From: Flammeovirgaceae bacterium
GTDB taxonomy: Bacteria; Bacteroidota; Bacteroidia; Cytophagales; Cyclobacteriaceae
NCBI GenBank assembly: GCA_021299455.1
Contig: JAJTGQ010000006.1
Span: forward strand, 1-64,000
Length of the DNA stretch: 64,000 bases
Reading direction: 5' to 3'
Below the pieces are notes generated by a model, which saw nothing but the letters and a program-made list of their open reading frames with translations, was not told where the DNA came from and ran no database searches. Position 1 is the stretch's first letter. The number at the start of each line of letters is the position of its first letter. Of the stretch, positions 19,687 through 28,786 are shown piece after piece. The position numbers were made by a program, and so were the translations under genes.

Positions 19687-21012
19687 ATGAATCCCCACTT
19701 TGTCTTGTTCAAATTGTCAAAAAAGATTCTGATTTCAGCCTTGAGTGCAACTATTTTCATTGTACTACTTTTTCTCTTGGATTCTTATACCACTCTATTT
19801 ACAAAATCAGCTGATTATGCTCAGGAGATCGATTCAACACGAGCAGAAACAGAAATAAAACAGCCTGTTGTTCTTTATGGAATGGTGGTCGATGATCTAC
19901 ATATAATTGAAGACCAAGTAAAAAGGAATCAACGCTTTTTTGATTTGTTCGAGACGGTTCATGTCCAACCAAAAATATTTCAGCAACTCAATTCCTTGTC
20001 ACGAAAGATTTTTGACTTCCGCAAAGTAGGAGCTCACAAAAAGTACACGCTTATTCATGAAAATGATTCGCTGAAAACGGCACGTGCCTTAGTTTATGAA
20101 CCAAATGCAATCGACTATGTAGTATTTCATTTGAAAGATACTTTGCAGGTTGAAATTTGCCAACGAGAGGTGGTCACGCTCGAAAAATCTATTTCCGGCA
20201 GAATAGAATCATCGTTATCAGAAACCATCGAGGAGTTGAATATCTCTCATGAACTGACCAATAAGTTTGTCGATATTTTTGGATGGCAAGTCGATTTTCA
20301 GCGGTTGCAAAAAGGTGATCAGTTCAAATTGATTTATGAAGAAAACCTGGTGGAGGGAAAATCAATTGGTATTGAAAGAGTCTTGGCCATCTATTTTGAA
20401 CATTTTGGCAAAGGAGAATATGCTTTCCCGTTTGACCAGGGCGAAGGGCTGGATTATTTTGATGAGGACGGAAATAGCTTACGAAAGGCTTTGCTCAAGT
20501 ACCCGATTGAATTTACACGTATTAGTTCGCGATATAATTTAAATCGTTTTCATCCCGTAGCAAAAGTTTTTCGTGCGCATCTTGGTACCGACTTTGCAGC
20601 GCCAACAGGCACGCCCATACGTAGTGTAGGTGACGGAAATGTGGAAGAGGCGCGGTATACGGCAAACAATGGTAACTATGTGAAGATTCGCCACAACAGC
20701 ACCTACACAACGGGTTATTTGCACATGTCTAAGATTGCCACTGGTGTTGTTGCAGGCTCTAGAGTAAAACAAGGGCAAACAATCGGCTATGTGGGCAGCA
20801 CCGGATTGGCAACCGGCCCTCATTTATGTTACCGTTTTTGGCGGAACGGAGTTCAGATAGACGCCTTGCGTGTTGAACTGCCTCCTTCTCAGCCGGTGCA
20901 AAAAGAACACGTTGCAAGATTTAGTGAAGTCAAAGAAACGTTTAGCAAGCGTTTGCAATTGATTTCATTTCCGCAGCCCGCAGCCCGCGAGGTAATTGTC
21001 GCAAGAAATTAG
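19687..21012 (+). CDS. M23 (LytM-type) peptidase-like membrane-anchored protein
   Basis: The 441-aa protein has one N-terminal membrane segment (about residues 14-34) and probably acts in the periplasm on peptidoglycan. After a coiled/OapA-like middle region (about 50-270) comes a LytM/peptidase M23 domain: H298 and D302 in HLGTDFAAPTGTPI, H346 in GYLHMSK, and the final motif GPHLCYRFW with H379. In active M23 enzymes the last motif is HxH and its second His binds zinc. Here that position is Cys381. Cys could still bind zinc, but this could also be a non-catalytic activator. Between dsbD and the patatin gene, same strand. Confidence 0.9.
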   Translation: MNPHFVLFKLSKKILISALSATIFIVLLFLLDSYTTLFTKSADYAQEIDSTRAETEIKQPVVLYGMVVDDLHIIEDQVKRNQRFFDLFETVHVQPKIFQQLNSLSRKIFDFRKVGAHKKYTLIHENDSLKTARALVYEPNAIDYVVFHLKDTLQVEICQREVVTLEKSISGRIESSLSETIEELNISHELTNKFVDIFGWQVDFQRLQKGDQFKLIYEENLVEGKSIGIERVLAIYFEHFGKGEYAFPFDQGEGLDYFDEDGNSLRKALLKYPIEFTRISSRYNLNRFHPVAKVFRAHLGTDFAAPTGTPIRSVGDGNVEEARYTANNGNYVKIRHNSTYTTGYLHMSKIATGVVAGSRVKQGQTIGYVGSTGLATGPHLCYRFWRNGVQIDALRVELPPSQPVQKEHVARFSEVKETFSKRLQLISFPQPAAREVIVARN

Positions 21013-21053
21013 TCACCCAAGGTTTTACTTTTCTATCTTTATTAAAAAATAAA

Positions 21054-23351
21054 GTGCCTAGACGAGTGAGGTTTGTTTTAGCTTTTTTTTTCCTGGCAAC
21101 GTCTGTCAGCTATTCGCAGAAGGTGGCCGTAGTACTCAGCGGAGGTGGAGCCAAGGGTCTTGCACACATTGGGGTATTAAAGGCACTGGAAGAAAATGAG
21201 ATTCCGGTAGACTATCTGACAGGTACGTCAATGGGCGGGATTGTTGGCGGCTATTATGCGGCAGGGATGAGTCCAAAGCAAATCGAAGACATAGCACTTT
21301 CCCGCGAATTTCTGGACTGGGTAAATGGACGTCTGGAATTGGGTAGAGACTATTATTATTTCAAGAAAGAGAATGATGCTTCCTTTCTTAAGCTCAACCT
21401 GTCGTTAGATTCGACTTTTAATTTTTTGATCAACTCTACGATTGCCAACGACCTATCCTTGAATTTCGCATTAGCGGAAAAGATGGCGCAGCCTTCAGCC
21501 ATCTCCAAAAATAACTTTGATAGTTTGTTTGTTCCACTTCGCGTGATGGCTTCTGATATTTTTACCCAAGCCGAAGTAGTACTTTCTAAAGGTGTGCTGA
21601 GTGACGCACTTCGAACTACCCAAACCGCACCTTTTTTTTATAACCCGATTCGGGTAGATGGAAAGTACCTCTTCGATGGTGGAGTCTACAATAATTTCCC
21701 AGTTGATGTAGCTCAACGTGAATTTAAGCCTGATGTAATTATTGGCTCAAATGTATCTTCCAAAGTGTATAATACCTATCCCTACGGAGAAGATGAGAAG
21801 TTGATTTCGCGCTCGTTGCTTTATATGTTATTGGATAAATCAAATCCTAGTGATGTGCCCGGCAATGGCGTATATATCCAGCCGGACTTACAAAATTACA
21901 CCGCGTTTGATTTCACCAGCGCGCGGGCAATGATTGATAGCGGCTACCGCCAAACCTTGCGCCAAATGCCGGAGATAAAATCAAAAATTCTAAGTCGTAG
22001 AACACGAGAGGAGGTAGCGGAGGGGCGCAATAGGTTTAACAGTAAGGCATCCCCAATTGTAGTAGACGAGATCAGATTTAAGGGCTTTAGCCGAAGCCAG
22101 CAACTGTACCTCAATCGATTTTTTAAGAGCGGAAAGCGGCCACTTTACCAAAATGACATCAAAACAGGCTACTATAAATTGGTTTCAGAACCCTTTTTCA
22201 ATAATGTTTATCCAAGCTTCGATTGTAATAAGACGACCAAACGTTTCGACTTTGTCTTAACAAAGCGACCACAAAACAATTTTCAGGTGGATTTTGGCGG
22301 GGTGATAGCCACCCGAAACATCAATAATATATTTTTAGGTGTTAACTATTATTACTTTAATAGAGCGCTCTCCCATCTTACCGCAAATTTTTTCGCTGGA
22401 AGTTTCTATAAGTCGGGACATATTAAAGGGCGGATGGATTTTCCCTTTATCGGCCAGTTTTATGTTGAGCCTGAGGTCGTCATTAATAGCTGGAGCTTTC
22501 TCGAGGGAGACGATATCATCCTACGAAAATTTACCCCAACGGTGTTAAAGCGGGTTGATAGAAGGTACGGGGTAAATGTTGGCTTCCCTGTTGGTGACAA
22601 GTTTAAATTGGTTCTAAATGGAGCGTTGGTCGATAATCAAGATCAATATATCGATCGGGACATATTGATATCAACAGATACACTTGACGTTTTGCGACTC
22701 AAAGGAAATCGTTTTGGCTTTAATTTTTCCTCCAATTCATTGAACCGGAAGCAGTATGCTTCTCAGGGTAGCTCTTATTCCTTCAGCGCAAACTGGTTTA
22801 ATTTGGATGAGAGTCTTAACCCAGGTAATACCTCATTGCTGACAACACCATCCTCAACTTCTCGTTCTTGGATTCAAGGGAAAATTTCACTTGAACAATA
22901 TTTCAAAGTAGGAAAGTATAGCTCAGGATATCTGGTTGAGGGAGTTTTTTCCAATCAGCCGACCTTCACTAACTACTTTGGAACAATAATTAATGCCCCA
23001 GCTTTTAATCCAATGCAGGATAGTCGGACACTATTGCTGGAGAATTTTAGGGCGTTTAACTATGTAGCGGGAGGGTGGCGCAATGTTTTCTCGCTTCGCA
23101 AAAGCCTCGATGTAAGGATAGAGGCCTATGGCTTTAAGCCATTCGCTGGAATTTCAAATAGTTCAGACCAACAAGCAAAACTCGATTCAGACATGACAAA
23201 AATTTATTTTGCGGCTACTGCTGGCTTAGTCGCCCACACGTCAGTTGGCCCAATAAGCATCAGCACTAACTATTATGAAGATAAAAGACGTCAGTTTGGA
23301 GTACTAGTTCACATCGGATTTTTGTTGTTCAAGAAGACCTCGTTAGAGTAG
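21054..23351 (+). CDS. Patatin-like phospholipase with C-terminal outer-membrane barrel (PlpD/BamA-like)
   Basis: This 765-aa protein uses GTG at 21054 and starts with a signal peptide (VRFVLAFFFLATSVSYSQ). The patatin domain (about 23-310) has the oxyanion loop SGGGAKG, the nucleophile Ser59 in GTSMGG, and the catalytic Asp208 in DGGVYNNFP, so the Ser-Asp dyad is complete. A POTRA-like region follows (about 335-400, VDEIRFKGFSRSQQLYLNRFF). A barrel domain of the surface-antigen type (about 420-765, many short aromatic strands) runs to the C-terminus. The arrangement is that of type Vd autotransporter-like lipases and of many uncharacterised Bacteroidota proteins. It probably hydrolyses lipids at the cell surface, but whether the passenger domain is exported is not visible from sequence. 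Confidence 0.93.
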   Translation: MPRRVRFVLAFFFLATSVSYSQKVAVVLSGGGAKGLAHIGVLKALEENEIPVDYLTGTSMGGIVGGYYAAGMSPKQIEDIALSREFLDWVNGRLELGRDYYYFKKENDASFLKLNLSLDSTFNFLINSTIANDLSLNFALAEKMAQPSAISKNNFDSLFVPLRVMASDIFTQAEVVLSKGVLSDALRTTQTAPFFYNPIRVDGKYLFDGGVYNNFPVDVAQREFKPDVIIGSNVSSKVYNTYPYGEDEKLISRSLLYMLLDKSNPSDVPGNGVYIQPDLQNYTAFDFTSARAMIDSGYRQTLRQMPEIKSKILSRRTREEVAEGRNRFNSKASPIVVDEIRFKGFSRSQQLYLNRFFKSGKRPLYQNDIKTGYYKLVSEPFFNNVYPSFDCNKTTKRFDFVLTKRPQNNFQVDFGGVIATRNINNIFLGVNYYYFNRALSHLTANFFAGSFYKSGHIKGRMDFPFIGQFYVEPEVVINSWSFLEGDDIILRKFTPTVLKRVDRRYGVNVGFPVGDKFKLVLNGALVDNQDQYIDRDILISTDTLDVLRLKGNRFGFNFSSNSLNRKQYASQGSSYSFSANWFNLDESLNPGNTSLLTTPSSTSRSWIQGKISLEQYFKVGKYSSGYLVEGVFSNQPTFTNYFGTIINAPAFNPMQDSRTLLLENFRAFNYVAGGWRNVFSLRKSLDVRIEAYGFKPFAGISNSSDQQAKLDSDMTKIYFAATAGLVAHTSVGPISISTNYYEDKRRQFGVLVHIGFLLFKKTSLE

Positions 23352-23477
23352 TTTTTTTCAATCGGTTGCAAGTCACAAACCAAGATTTTCTTTTTTGTAT
23401 CACTTTTTCGGCATTTTTCAATTTTTAACTAAGTTTAAACCTTGGAAAGATTGATTTATACCGCCTACACACCTTTT

Positions 23478-25580
23478 ATGAAGAAATTTCTCGCATTGAT
23501 TCTCTCCGTAACGTCAATTACCGTGGCAGAAAGCCAGGTGGTGCAGTGGGCCTCAAAAGTCATTGATTTTTCTACTGAATTGACCCCCGTGCAATACTCT
23601 GCACAGCAGATTCTAGGTAAGCCAAACGTTCTGCCCTCTGCAGGTCAAAACCCAAATGCATGGACACCTGATAGACCAAAACGAAAAGAATCCATTAAAG
23701 TGGGGTTCGAAACCCCAATGCAGATTCAACAGGTCGCAATAGCGGAGTCGAACAACCCAAGTGGTCTTTACAGAGTCATAGCATACGAAGAAAACGGGCA
23801 AGAGCACATTATTCAGACGTTAGTTCCCCAGACAATTCCCGTTAAGGGAAGAATGAAAAATATCTTCATTGAAAAGACGCCCTATAAAGTGGCTTCCATC
23901 AAGTTAGAATTTGACGGTGCAGCTTTGACGGATTATTTTTCGATTGATGCCATCGCCATTACCGATTCCAATCTTCCAATTGCCGCCATCATTAATATAC
24001 CCGAGTTGTTAGCAAAGGGATTGATCTCAGAACGTTTAGATAATAATGTGAATAGTGAGTACAATGATCTAAATGGAATTTTGTCTCCGGACGGCAAAAC
24101 CCTATACTTCAGCAGGCGAAATCATCCTGGAAACATAGGGGGCATAAACGACAAAGAGGATATTTGGTACTCTACTTTAGATGCCAATGGTAAATGGTCA
24201 CTGGCCGAAAATATGGGCCCCAAATTCAACAATGAATACCCCAATTTTATCAACGCCATTTCCTCTGTGACGCCCGATGGAAAGTCAGCTATCATGGTTT
24301 TAGGCAATCAGTATTTGAAGGACGGGAAAAAGATGTTAGCGGGAATGTCCATTAGTAACAACGTCAATGGAGAGTGGACGGCACCGCGAGCAGTGAAGAT
24401 TGAAAACGATTATAACTTCAACGAGAAGTCACATTATTTTCTGGCCAATACACGCATGGCGCTGTTGATGTCTGTAGAAAGAGAAGACTCTTATGGCGAC
24501 CGTGATTTATATGTCAGTTTCCCAAAAAATGATTCGGTTTGGTCGGAACCTGTTAATTTGGGTAGAACGATCAATACGGCTACAGAAGATGCGTCTCCTT
24601 TCTTAGCAGCTGATAATAAGACACTGTATTTCTCATCGAAAGGATTTAGTGGCTATGGAGGCGCTGACATTTACCGATCCGTAAGGCTCGATGACACGTG
24701 GACGAACTGGAGCGAACCCGAAAACTTAGGATCAGAAGTTAACTCAAAATTTGACGATTTATTTTTCAACATTCCGGCCAGTAGCGAGTTCGCGTACTTT
24801 TCAAAAGGAGTAGCCGAGAATAATGTAGATATTTTTCGGTTGAAGATACCTGTTTTTATGTTACCCGATCCAGTTGTTCTTGTAAAAGGAAAACTGATCG
24901 ATGCGAAAACAGGCAAACCCCTTGGCGCCAAAGTCATCTATGAGAGCCTACACGATGGAAAACAGGTGGGCATCGTACAATCAGACCCAGTTACCGGAGC
25001 TTACGAGATTCAATTACCAGTTGGGAGTTTGTATGGTGTTCGGGCGGAAGCAAAAGACCACCTCTCCACCAATCAAAATCTCGATCTAAGAAGGATTGCC
25101 TATGGCCCAATAAGCCAAGATGTAAAACTCACGCCCACCGAAGCGGTTGTTGTTAGTGGAAAACATGTTGATGGTAAGCCTGTTGATGGTAAGCCTGTAG
25201 ACATCGCTCCAATCGAGGTGACACCGATAGAAGAAAATGCGAGGATTCCTTTAAACAATATCTTCTTTGCGTTTGATACTTCTATTCTAAGTCAGGAGTC
25301 TTTCCCTGAGTTAAATCGAATTGTTGGACTAATGAACGAACGACCCACCCTGCAAGTTGAGATTGCCGGGCACACAGATAACCTAGGACCGGCTAGGTAT
25401 AACATGAAGCTTTCTGAAAGACGAGCGAAAGCCGTCACAAATTACTTGGTGAAAAAAGGTGTTTCGCAAGAACGAATAAACTCAACCTTTTTTGGTGAAT
25501 CAAAACCTATAGACGCCAGCAATACCAAGGCTGGTAATGCGAAAAATCGCAGAGTTGAATTCAAGATAGTGAAGATGTAA
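23478..25580 (+). CDS. OmpA family protein with PD40 propeller repeats
   Basis: The 700-aa protein starts with a signal peptide (MKKFLALILSVTSITVAESQ); the ATG at 23478 is chosen over an upstream TTG because it places this at the N-terminus. Residues about 20-175 form a beta-sandwich, discoidin-like region (IKVGFETPMQIQQVAIAESNN). Residues about 190-470 hold PD40/TolB-like repeats (LSPDGKTLYFSR, VTPDGKSAIMV, ADNKTLYFSSKGFSGYGGADIY). A carboxypeptidase-regulatory-like domain follows (LIDAKTGKPLGAKVIYES). The C-terminal OmpA domain (about 590-700) has the peptidoglycan-binding motif HTDNLGPARYNMKLSERRA. A short tandem repeat encodes VDGKPVDGKPVD before it. The overall design resembles type IX secretion and gliding OmpA proteins, but those roles cannot be assigned here. 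Confidence 0.92.
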   Translation: MKKFLALILSVTSITVAESQVVQWASKVIDFSTELTPVQYSAQQILGKPNVLPSAGQNPNAWTPDRPKRKESIKVGFETPMQIQQVAIAESNNPSGLYRVIAYEENGQEHIIQTLVPQTIPVKGRMKNIFIEKTPYKVASIKLEFDGAALTDYFSIDAIAITDSNLPIAAIINIPELLAKGLISERLDNNVNSEYNDLNGILSPDGKTLYFSRRNHPGNIGGINDKEDIWYSTLDANGKWSLAENMGPKFNNEYPNFINAISSVTPDGKSAIMVLGNQYLKDGKKMLAGMSISNNVNGEWTAPRAVKIENDYNFNEKSHYFLANTRMALLMSVEREDSYGDRDLYVSFPKNDSVWSEPVNLGRTINTATEDASPFLAADNKTLYFSSKGFSGYGGADIYRSVRLDDTWTNWSEPENLGSEVNSKFDDLFFNIPASSEFAYFSKGVAENNVDIFRLKIPVFMLPDPVVLVKGKLIDAKTGKPLGAKVIYESLHDGKQVGIVQSDPVTGAYEIQLPVGSLYGVRAEAKDHLSTNQNLDLRRIAYGPISQDVKLTPTEAVVVSGKHVDGKPVDGKPVDIAPIEVTPIEENARIPLNNIFFAFDTSILSQESFPELNRIVGLMNERPTLQVEIAGHTDNLGPARYNMKLSERRAKAVTNYLVKKGVSQERINSTFFGESKPIDASNTKAGNAKNRRVEFKIVKM

Positions 25581-25626
25581 GAGTCATTTTAGAGAGCCTA
25601 CTTTTGAAGTGTTTAAATAAGAGACC

Positions 25627-26340
25627 ATGAAATTTTTTTTGACAACTACAGCGGTGTTCGTTGCGATACTCTCAGTTGCCCAATCAACAGATACGCTTGT
25701 TTACGCACAGGGAAAGATCGTTAGCGCAACTACAAAAGAGCCAATAACCGCCAAGATATCGTATCAAAGTGAACCCTATGCAAATGTAGTTGGATCTCTA
25801 AATGGATCTTCTTTTTCGTTCCCTCTTTTTGAAGGGGAGAAATATTCAATAACCATAGAAGCCCCCGGCTTCGCGACCGCCAAGTATTTATTGGATCCTG
25901 CGGATGCTAATGCAGAAAGAAAAGTTGTTAAAGACATAGAACTGGCGTTACCGGCCACAGTTGCCAAAAATTCAGAAACCACTTCGCACCGAGCAGGGCA
26001 TACCATGCGTTTGGATAACTTGATTTTTGCAGTTGGTACCGCCAAGATTTCACCTGAGTCGCATGATGAGCTAGACGAAGTAGTTTCCATGCTTAAGAAT
26101 AATCCCAATATGGTGGTTCAGTTAGAAGGGCACACCGATATCAAGGGCGATCCGAAATTGAACATGAAGCTATCCCAAGAGCGAGTAGATGCCGTTAGAT
26201 CCTATTTGGTTTCGAAGGGATCTAATAAAGCTAAGATTAAGACGAAGGCTTTTGGAGGGACATCACCTCTTACCAGAGAAAATACAGAGGAGGCGCATAA
26301 AATGAATCGAAGAGTGGAACTTCGGATATTGGAAAACTAG
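25627..26340 (+). CDS. OmpA family protein, short form
   Basis: At 237 aa this is a shorter version of the preceding protein: signal peptide (MKFFLTTTAVFVAILSVAQ), a carboxypeptidase-regulatory-like domain (about 25-100, GKIVSATTKEPITAKISYQ) and a C-terminal OmpA domain (about 130-237). The latter has LEGHTDIKGDPKLNMKLSQERVDAVRSYLVSKG, which should anchor it to peptidoglycan. Both C-terminal halves match closely in order to the neighbour, so it may be a tandem duplicate that lost the PD40 part. The gap of 46 bases suggests one transcript. Its stop codon overlaps the stop of the convergent gene by four bases. Confidence 0.9.
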   Translation: MKFFLTTTAVFVAILSVAQSTDTLVYAQGKIVSATTKEPITAKISYQSEPYANVVGSLNGSSFSFPLFEGEKYSITIEAPGFATAKYLLDPADANAERKVVKDIELALPATVAKNSETTSHRAGHTMRLDNLIFAVGTAKISPESHDELDEVVSMLKNNPNMVVQLEGHTDIKGDPKLNMKLSQERVDAVRSYLVSKGSNKAKIKTKAFGGTSPLTRENTEEAHKMNRRVELRILEN

Positions 26341-27137
26341 CGCCCAGCCAATACCGGCAAGTCCGTTACGAAAGGGCTTAAATGGATAAGCAATTCTTGC
26401 TTAGACTTTTCGTTTAGATCAACGTGCGATATCGTTTCAACCAAAAGGTGAGTCAATTCTGACACTCTTGCGTTGTCGTAAATAAATCGAGCTTTTTCCA
26501 AGTGGTAAACGCATTGTTCCCATTCGCGATTATTGTAAGATACAACCGCCAGATTAAAGTAAAGAAGGCCACTGAGTTGTGTAGATTTTATCTCCCGAAA
26601 CAGCTTTGACTGATACTGGTAGTAGTAAGCCTTGCGATTGGAGGTCGCTAGTAAATTTTCCTTGTATCCCTTTAAACATTTTTCAATTTCCAACGGATTC
26701 GTCTTGAATCCAAAAAGGCGATCGGTCGTTTCCAGCAACACTTGCCCTTCGCGAGTCTCTACAAGTAAAAAGATATGGTAGTTGGTTTCAATGATCTTGT
26801 AGTTCATTTGCAGGGACTCTAGCATTAGGCTAAAGAACGCGGTACCACTTAAGCAATCGTAGTTGCCGCTCTCGAATGGTTCGTTGAACTGGCTATAGGG
26901 CTTGTAATGCTTTAAGAATTTTCTGTGTGATTCATTGAAGAGAGAATGCAAGAACTTAATCTCGCTTTTAGACTTGATTTGTTTTGTTTGCTGAAGTGAG
27001 ATGAAGTCGACTAGCTTTTTGTTTATGAGGGCAGTGTTAGCTGTAGGAGTTGTCTTTAGCAGGCTGGGCAATAAGTTATTCTGCCCAGCACCAAGCAGCG
27101 GGATCAGAACGAACAGCAGCCAAAGCCTTTTTTTCAT
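26337..27137 (-). CDS. Exported protein of unknown function, possibly transglutaminase-like
   Basis: The 266-aa protein has a signal peptide (MKKRLWLLFVLIPLLGAGQ). Its middle has a possible Cys-His-Asp set in the right order: C95 in NYDCLSGTAFFSLMLE at the start of a hydrophobic helix, H121 in TNYHIFLLVE, and D139 in LLETTD. This spacing is what the transglutaminase/cysteine-protease fold shows (Cys at the N-end of a helix, His and Asp on following strands). Residues 180-266 are helical and look like TPR-type packing (YFNLAVVSYNNREWEQCVYHLEKARFIYD). No named family is recognised. It shares its upstream region, which holds a large inverted repeat, with the aldehyde dehydrogenase gene. Confidence 0.7.
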   Translation of the reverse strand: MKKRLWLLFVLIPLLGAGQNNLLPSLLKTTPTANTALINKKLVDFISLQQTKQIKSKSEIKFLHSLFNESHRKFLKHYKPYSQFNEPFESGNYDCLSGTAFFSLMLESLQMNYKIIETNYHIFLLVETREGQVLLETTDRLFGFKTNPLEIEKCLKGYKENLLATSNRKAYYYQYQSKLFREIKSTQLSGLLYFNLAVVSYNNREWEQCVYHLEKARFIYDNARVSELTHLLVETISHVDLNEKSKQELLIHLSPFVTDLPVLAGR

Positions 27138-27145
27138 GTTAAGCC

Positions 27146-27190
27146 AATGTTACCAAATTGTTATGATAAAGGTAATAATTTGGTAACATT
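27146..27190. promoter_or_regulatory. Perfect 14-bp inverted repeat in a divergent promoter region
   Basis: AATGTTACCAAATT (27146-27159) and AATTTGGTAACATT (27177-27190) are exact reverse complements around 17 bases. They lie 9 bases upstream of the minus-strand gene at 27137 and 75 bases before the aldehyde dehydrogenase. This could be a regulator operator or a stem in a leader RNA. Confidence 0.5.
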
Positions 27191-27264
27191 GACCAAATAA
27201 ATGGCAGAAAACTTAACATTCGATGTTTTGCTAATTTTCGATATCTTGTGAAAAACCATTAAAA

Positions 27265-28701
27265 GTGATAACAGAGGCCATTTTCGCAACCAAAGAGCAA
27301 ATCCAAAAAGCTTTCAGTTCACACCAGATTAAAAGCATACAGCTTCGAAAACAGTCGATTGCCGACCGAAAAAAGCTATTGAGCCGCTTCAGCGATTTTA
27401 TTTTGTCCAACAGGGAACGAATTGGAAATGCGGTTCACAATGATTTTAAGAAGCCATTGATGGAAGTAGACCTTTCGGAGATTTATCCTGTGTTGAGTGA
27501 ATTGCGTCACGCGATTGAGAAACTAGATCAATGGACTGCCCCCCAGAAGATTGATGCACCCATTACCTATTTAGGCACGCGTTCAAAAGTTGTAGTTGAG
27601 CCAAAGGGTGCCTGTTTGATAATTGCTCCTTGGAATTATCCTTTCAGCTTATGTTTTGGGCCACTGGTTTCTTGTTTGGCTGCGGGGAACACGGCCATCA
27701 TCAAGCCTTCAGAGCTAACGCCACACACCGCCCGATTAATTGCCGAACTAGTTCGTGAGTTTTTTGAAGAAGACCTGGTCACCGTGTTTGAAGGTGGACA
27801 GGACGTGTCGAGCGAATTGTTGCGCTTACCCTTCGATCATATTTTCTTTACCGGTAGCCCAGCGGTTGGCAAAGTGGTAATGAAAGCAGCCGCTGAAAAC
27901 CTGACTTCCGTGACTCTCGAACTAGGTGGCAAATCACCCACAATCGTTGATAAAACGGCTCGCATTGACGATGCGGCAAAGCGAATTGCCTTCGGTAAAT
28001 TTTTGAATAACGGCCAAACCTGTATTGCGCCAGATTATGTATTGGTACACCACGAGGTAAAGGACAAATTTGTCGAGGCGTTAAAAAGAGAGGTACTCCT
28101 TCTCTTTGGGGAAAATAGCAAAATAGATGAAGCGAGTTCTAGCTATTCGCGAATTGTAAATCAACGACACTTTAAAAGACTTAGTGGACTCATAGAAGAC
28201 AGCCTTTCAACGGGAGCGAAAATTGAAATGGGAGGAGTTGTAAACGAACAAACCAACTTCATTCATCCGATGATCCTCACAAATGTATCGGCTTCGTCTC
28301 GTATTATGGAAGAGGAAATCTTTGGCCCCGTATTACCCATTGTCAGCTACTCCACAGATGATGAAGTGATAGAAATTATTAATAGCAAGCCAAAGCCCTT
28401 GGCGCTTTATGTGTTTAGTCACAATCGTGGCTCTATAAACAAGTTGTTGGCAGCGACATCCGCTGGAAGTGTTTGTATTAACGAATGTGTGATACAGTTT
28501 ACCCATGCAAATTTGCCATTTGGAGGAGTAAACAATAGTGGTATTGGAAAATCGCATGGCTATTATGGCTTCCTCGAGTTCTCTAACCAGAAACCTGTAC
28601 TGCAACAAATGAGTCGTTTTTCATCTATCGAGATGCTGTATCCTCCCTTTCGATCAAAGTTAAAACAGTCGATCGTCAAGCTGATGTTGAAGTATTTTTA
28701 G
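27265..28701 (+). CDS. Aldehyde dehydrogenase, class 3-like
   Basis: This enzyme oxidises aldehydes to acids with NAD(P)+. The 478-aa protein has the catalytic Cys253 in NNGQTCIAPDYVLV, the general base Glu219 in LELGGKSP, the cofactor loop FTGSPAVGK, and APWNYPFSLCFGP with Asn and Pro of the oxyanion site. It lacks the long N-terminus of class 1/2 enzymes, as in fatty-aldehyde (ALDH3-type) dehydrogenases. The C-terminus is basic and hydrophobic (SIVKLMLKYF) and could touch the membrane. GTG at 27265 is the only start that keeps the whole family N-terminus. It is divergent from the transglutaminase-like gene. Confidence 0.93.
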   Translation: MITEAIFATKEQIQKAFSSHQIKSIQLRKQSIADRKKLLSRFSDFILSNRERIGNAVHNDFKKPLMEVDLSEIYPVLSELRHAIEKLDQWTAPQKIDAPITYLGTRSKVVVEPKGACLIIAPWNYPFSLCFGPLVSCLAAGNTAIIKPSELTPHTARLIAELVREFFEEDLVTVFEGGQDVSSELLRLPFDHIFFTGSPAVGKVVMKAAAENLTSVTLELGGKSPTIVDKTARIDDAAKRIAFGKFLNNGQTCIAPDYVLVHHEVKDKFVEALKREVLLLFGENSKIDEASSSYSRIVNQRHFKRLSGLIEDSLSTGAKIEMGGVVNEQTNFIHPMILTNVSASSRIMEEEIFGPVLPIVSYSTDDEVIEIINSKPKPLALYVFSHNRGSINKLLAATSAGSVCINECVIQFTHANLPFGGVNNSGIGKSHGYYGFLEFSNQKPVLQQMSRFSSIEMLYPPFRSKLKQSIVKLMLKYF

Positions 28702-28758
28702 CAACGCCCTTACAATGGATATACTACCGTAACACCGACAGGATCACTTGCGATTTGT

Positions 28759-28766
28759 TAACTTTG
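28759..28766 (+). promoter_or_regulatory. Candidate -7 box of the AsmA gene
   Basis: TAACTTTG is an exact TAnnTTTG match 20 bases before the ATG at 28787. No clear TTTG box is present about 19-21 bases upstream, so only half of the motif is supported. It speaks for the ATG rather than the upstream TTG at 28748 as the start. Confidence 0.35.
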
Positions 28767-28786
28767 TTGTTTCAACGAAAGTCTTT

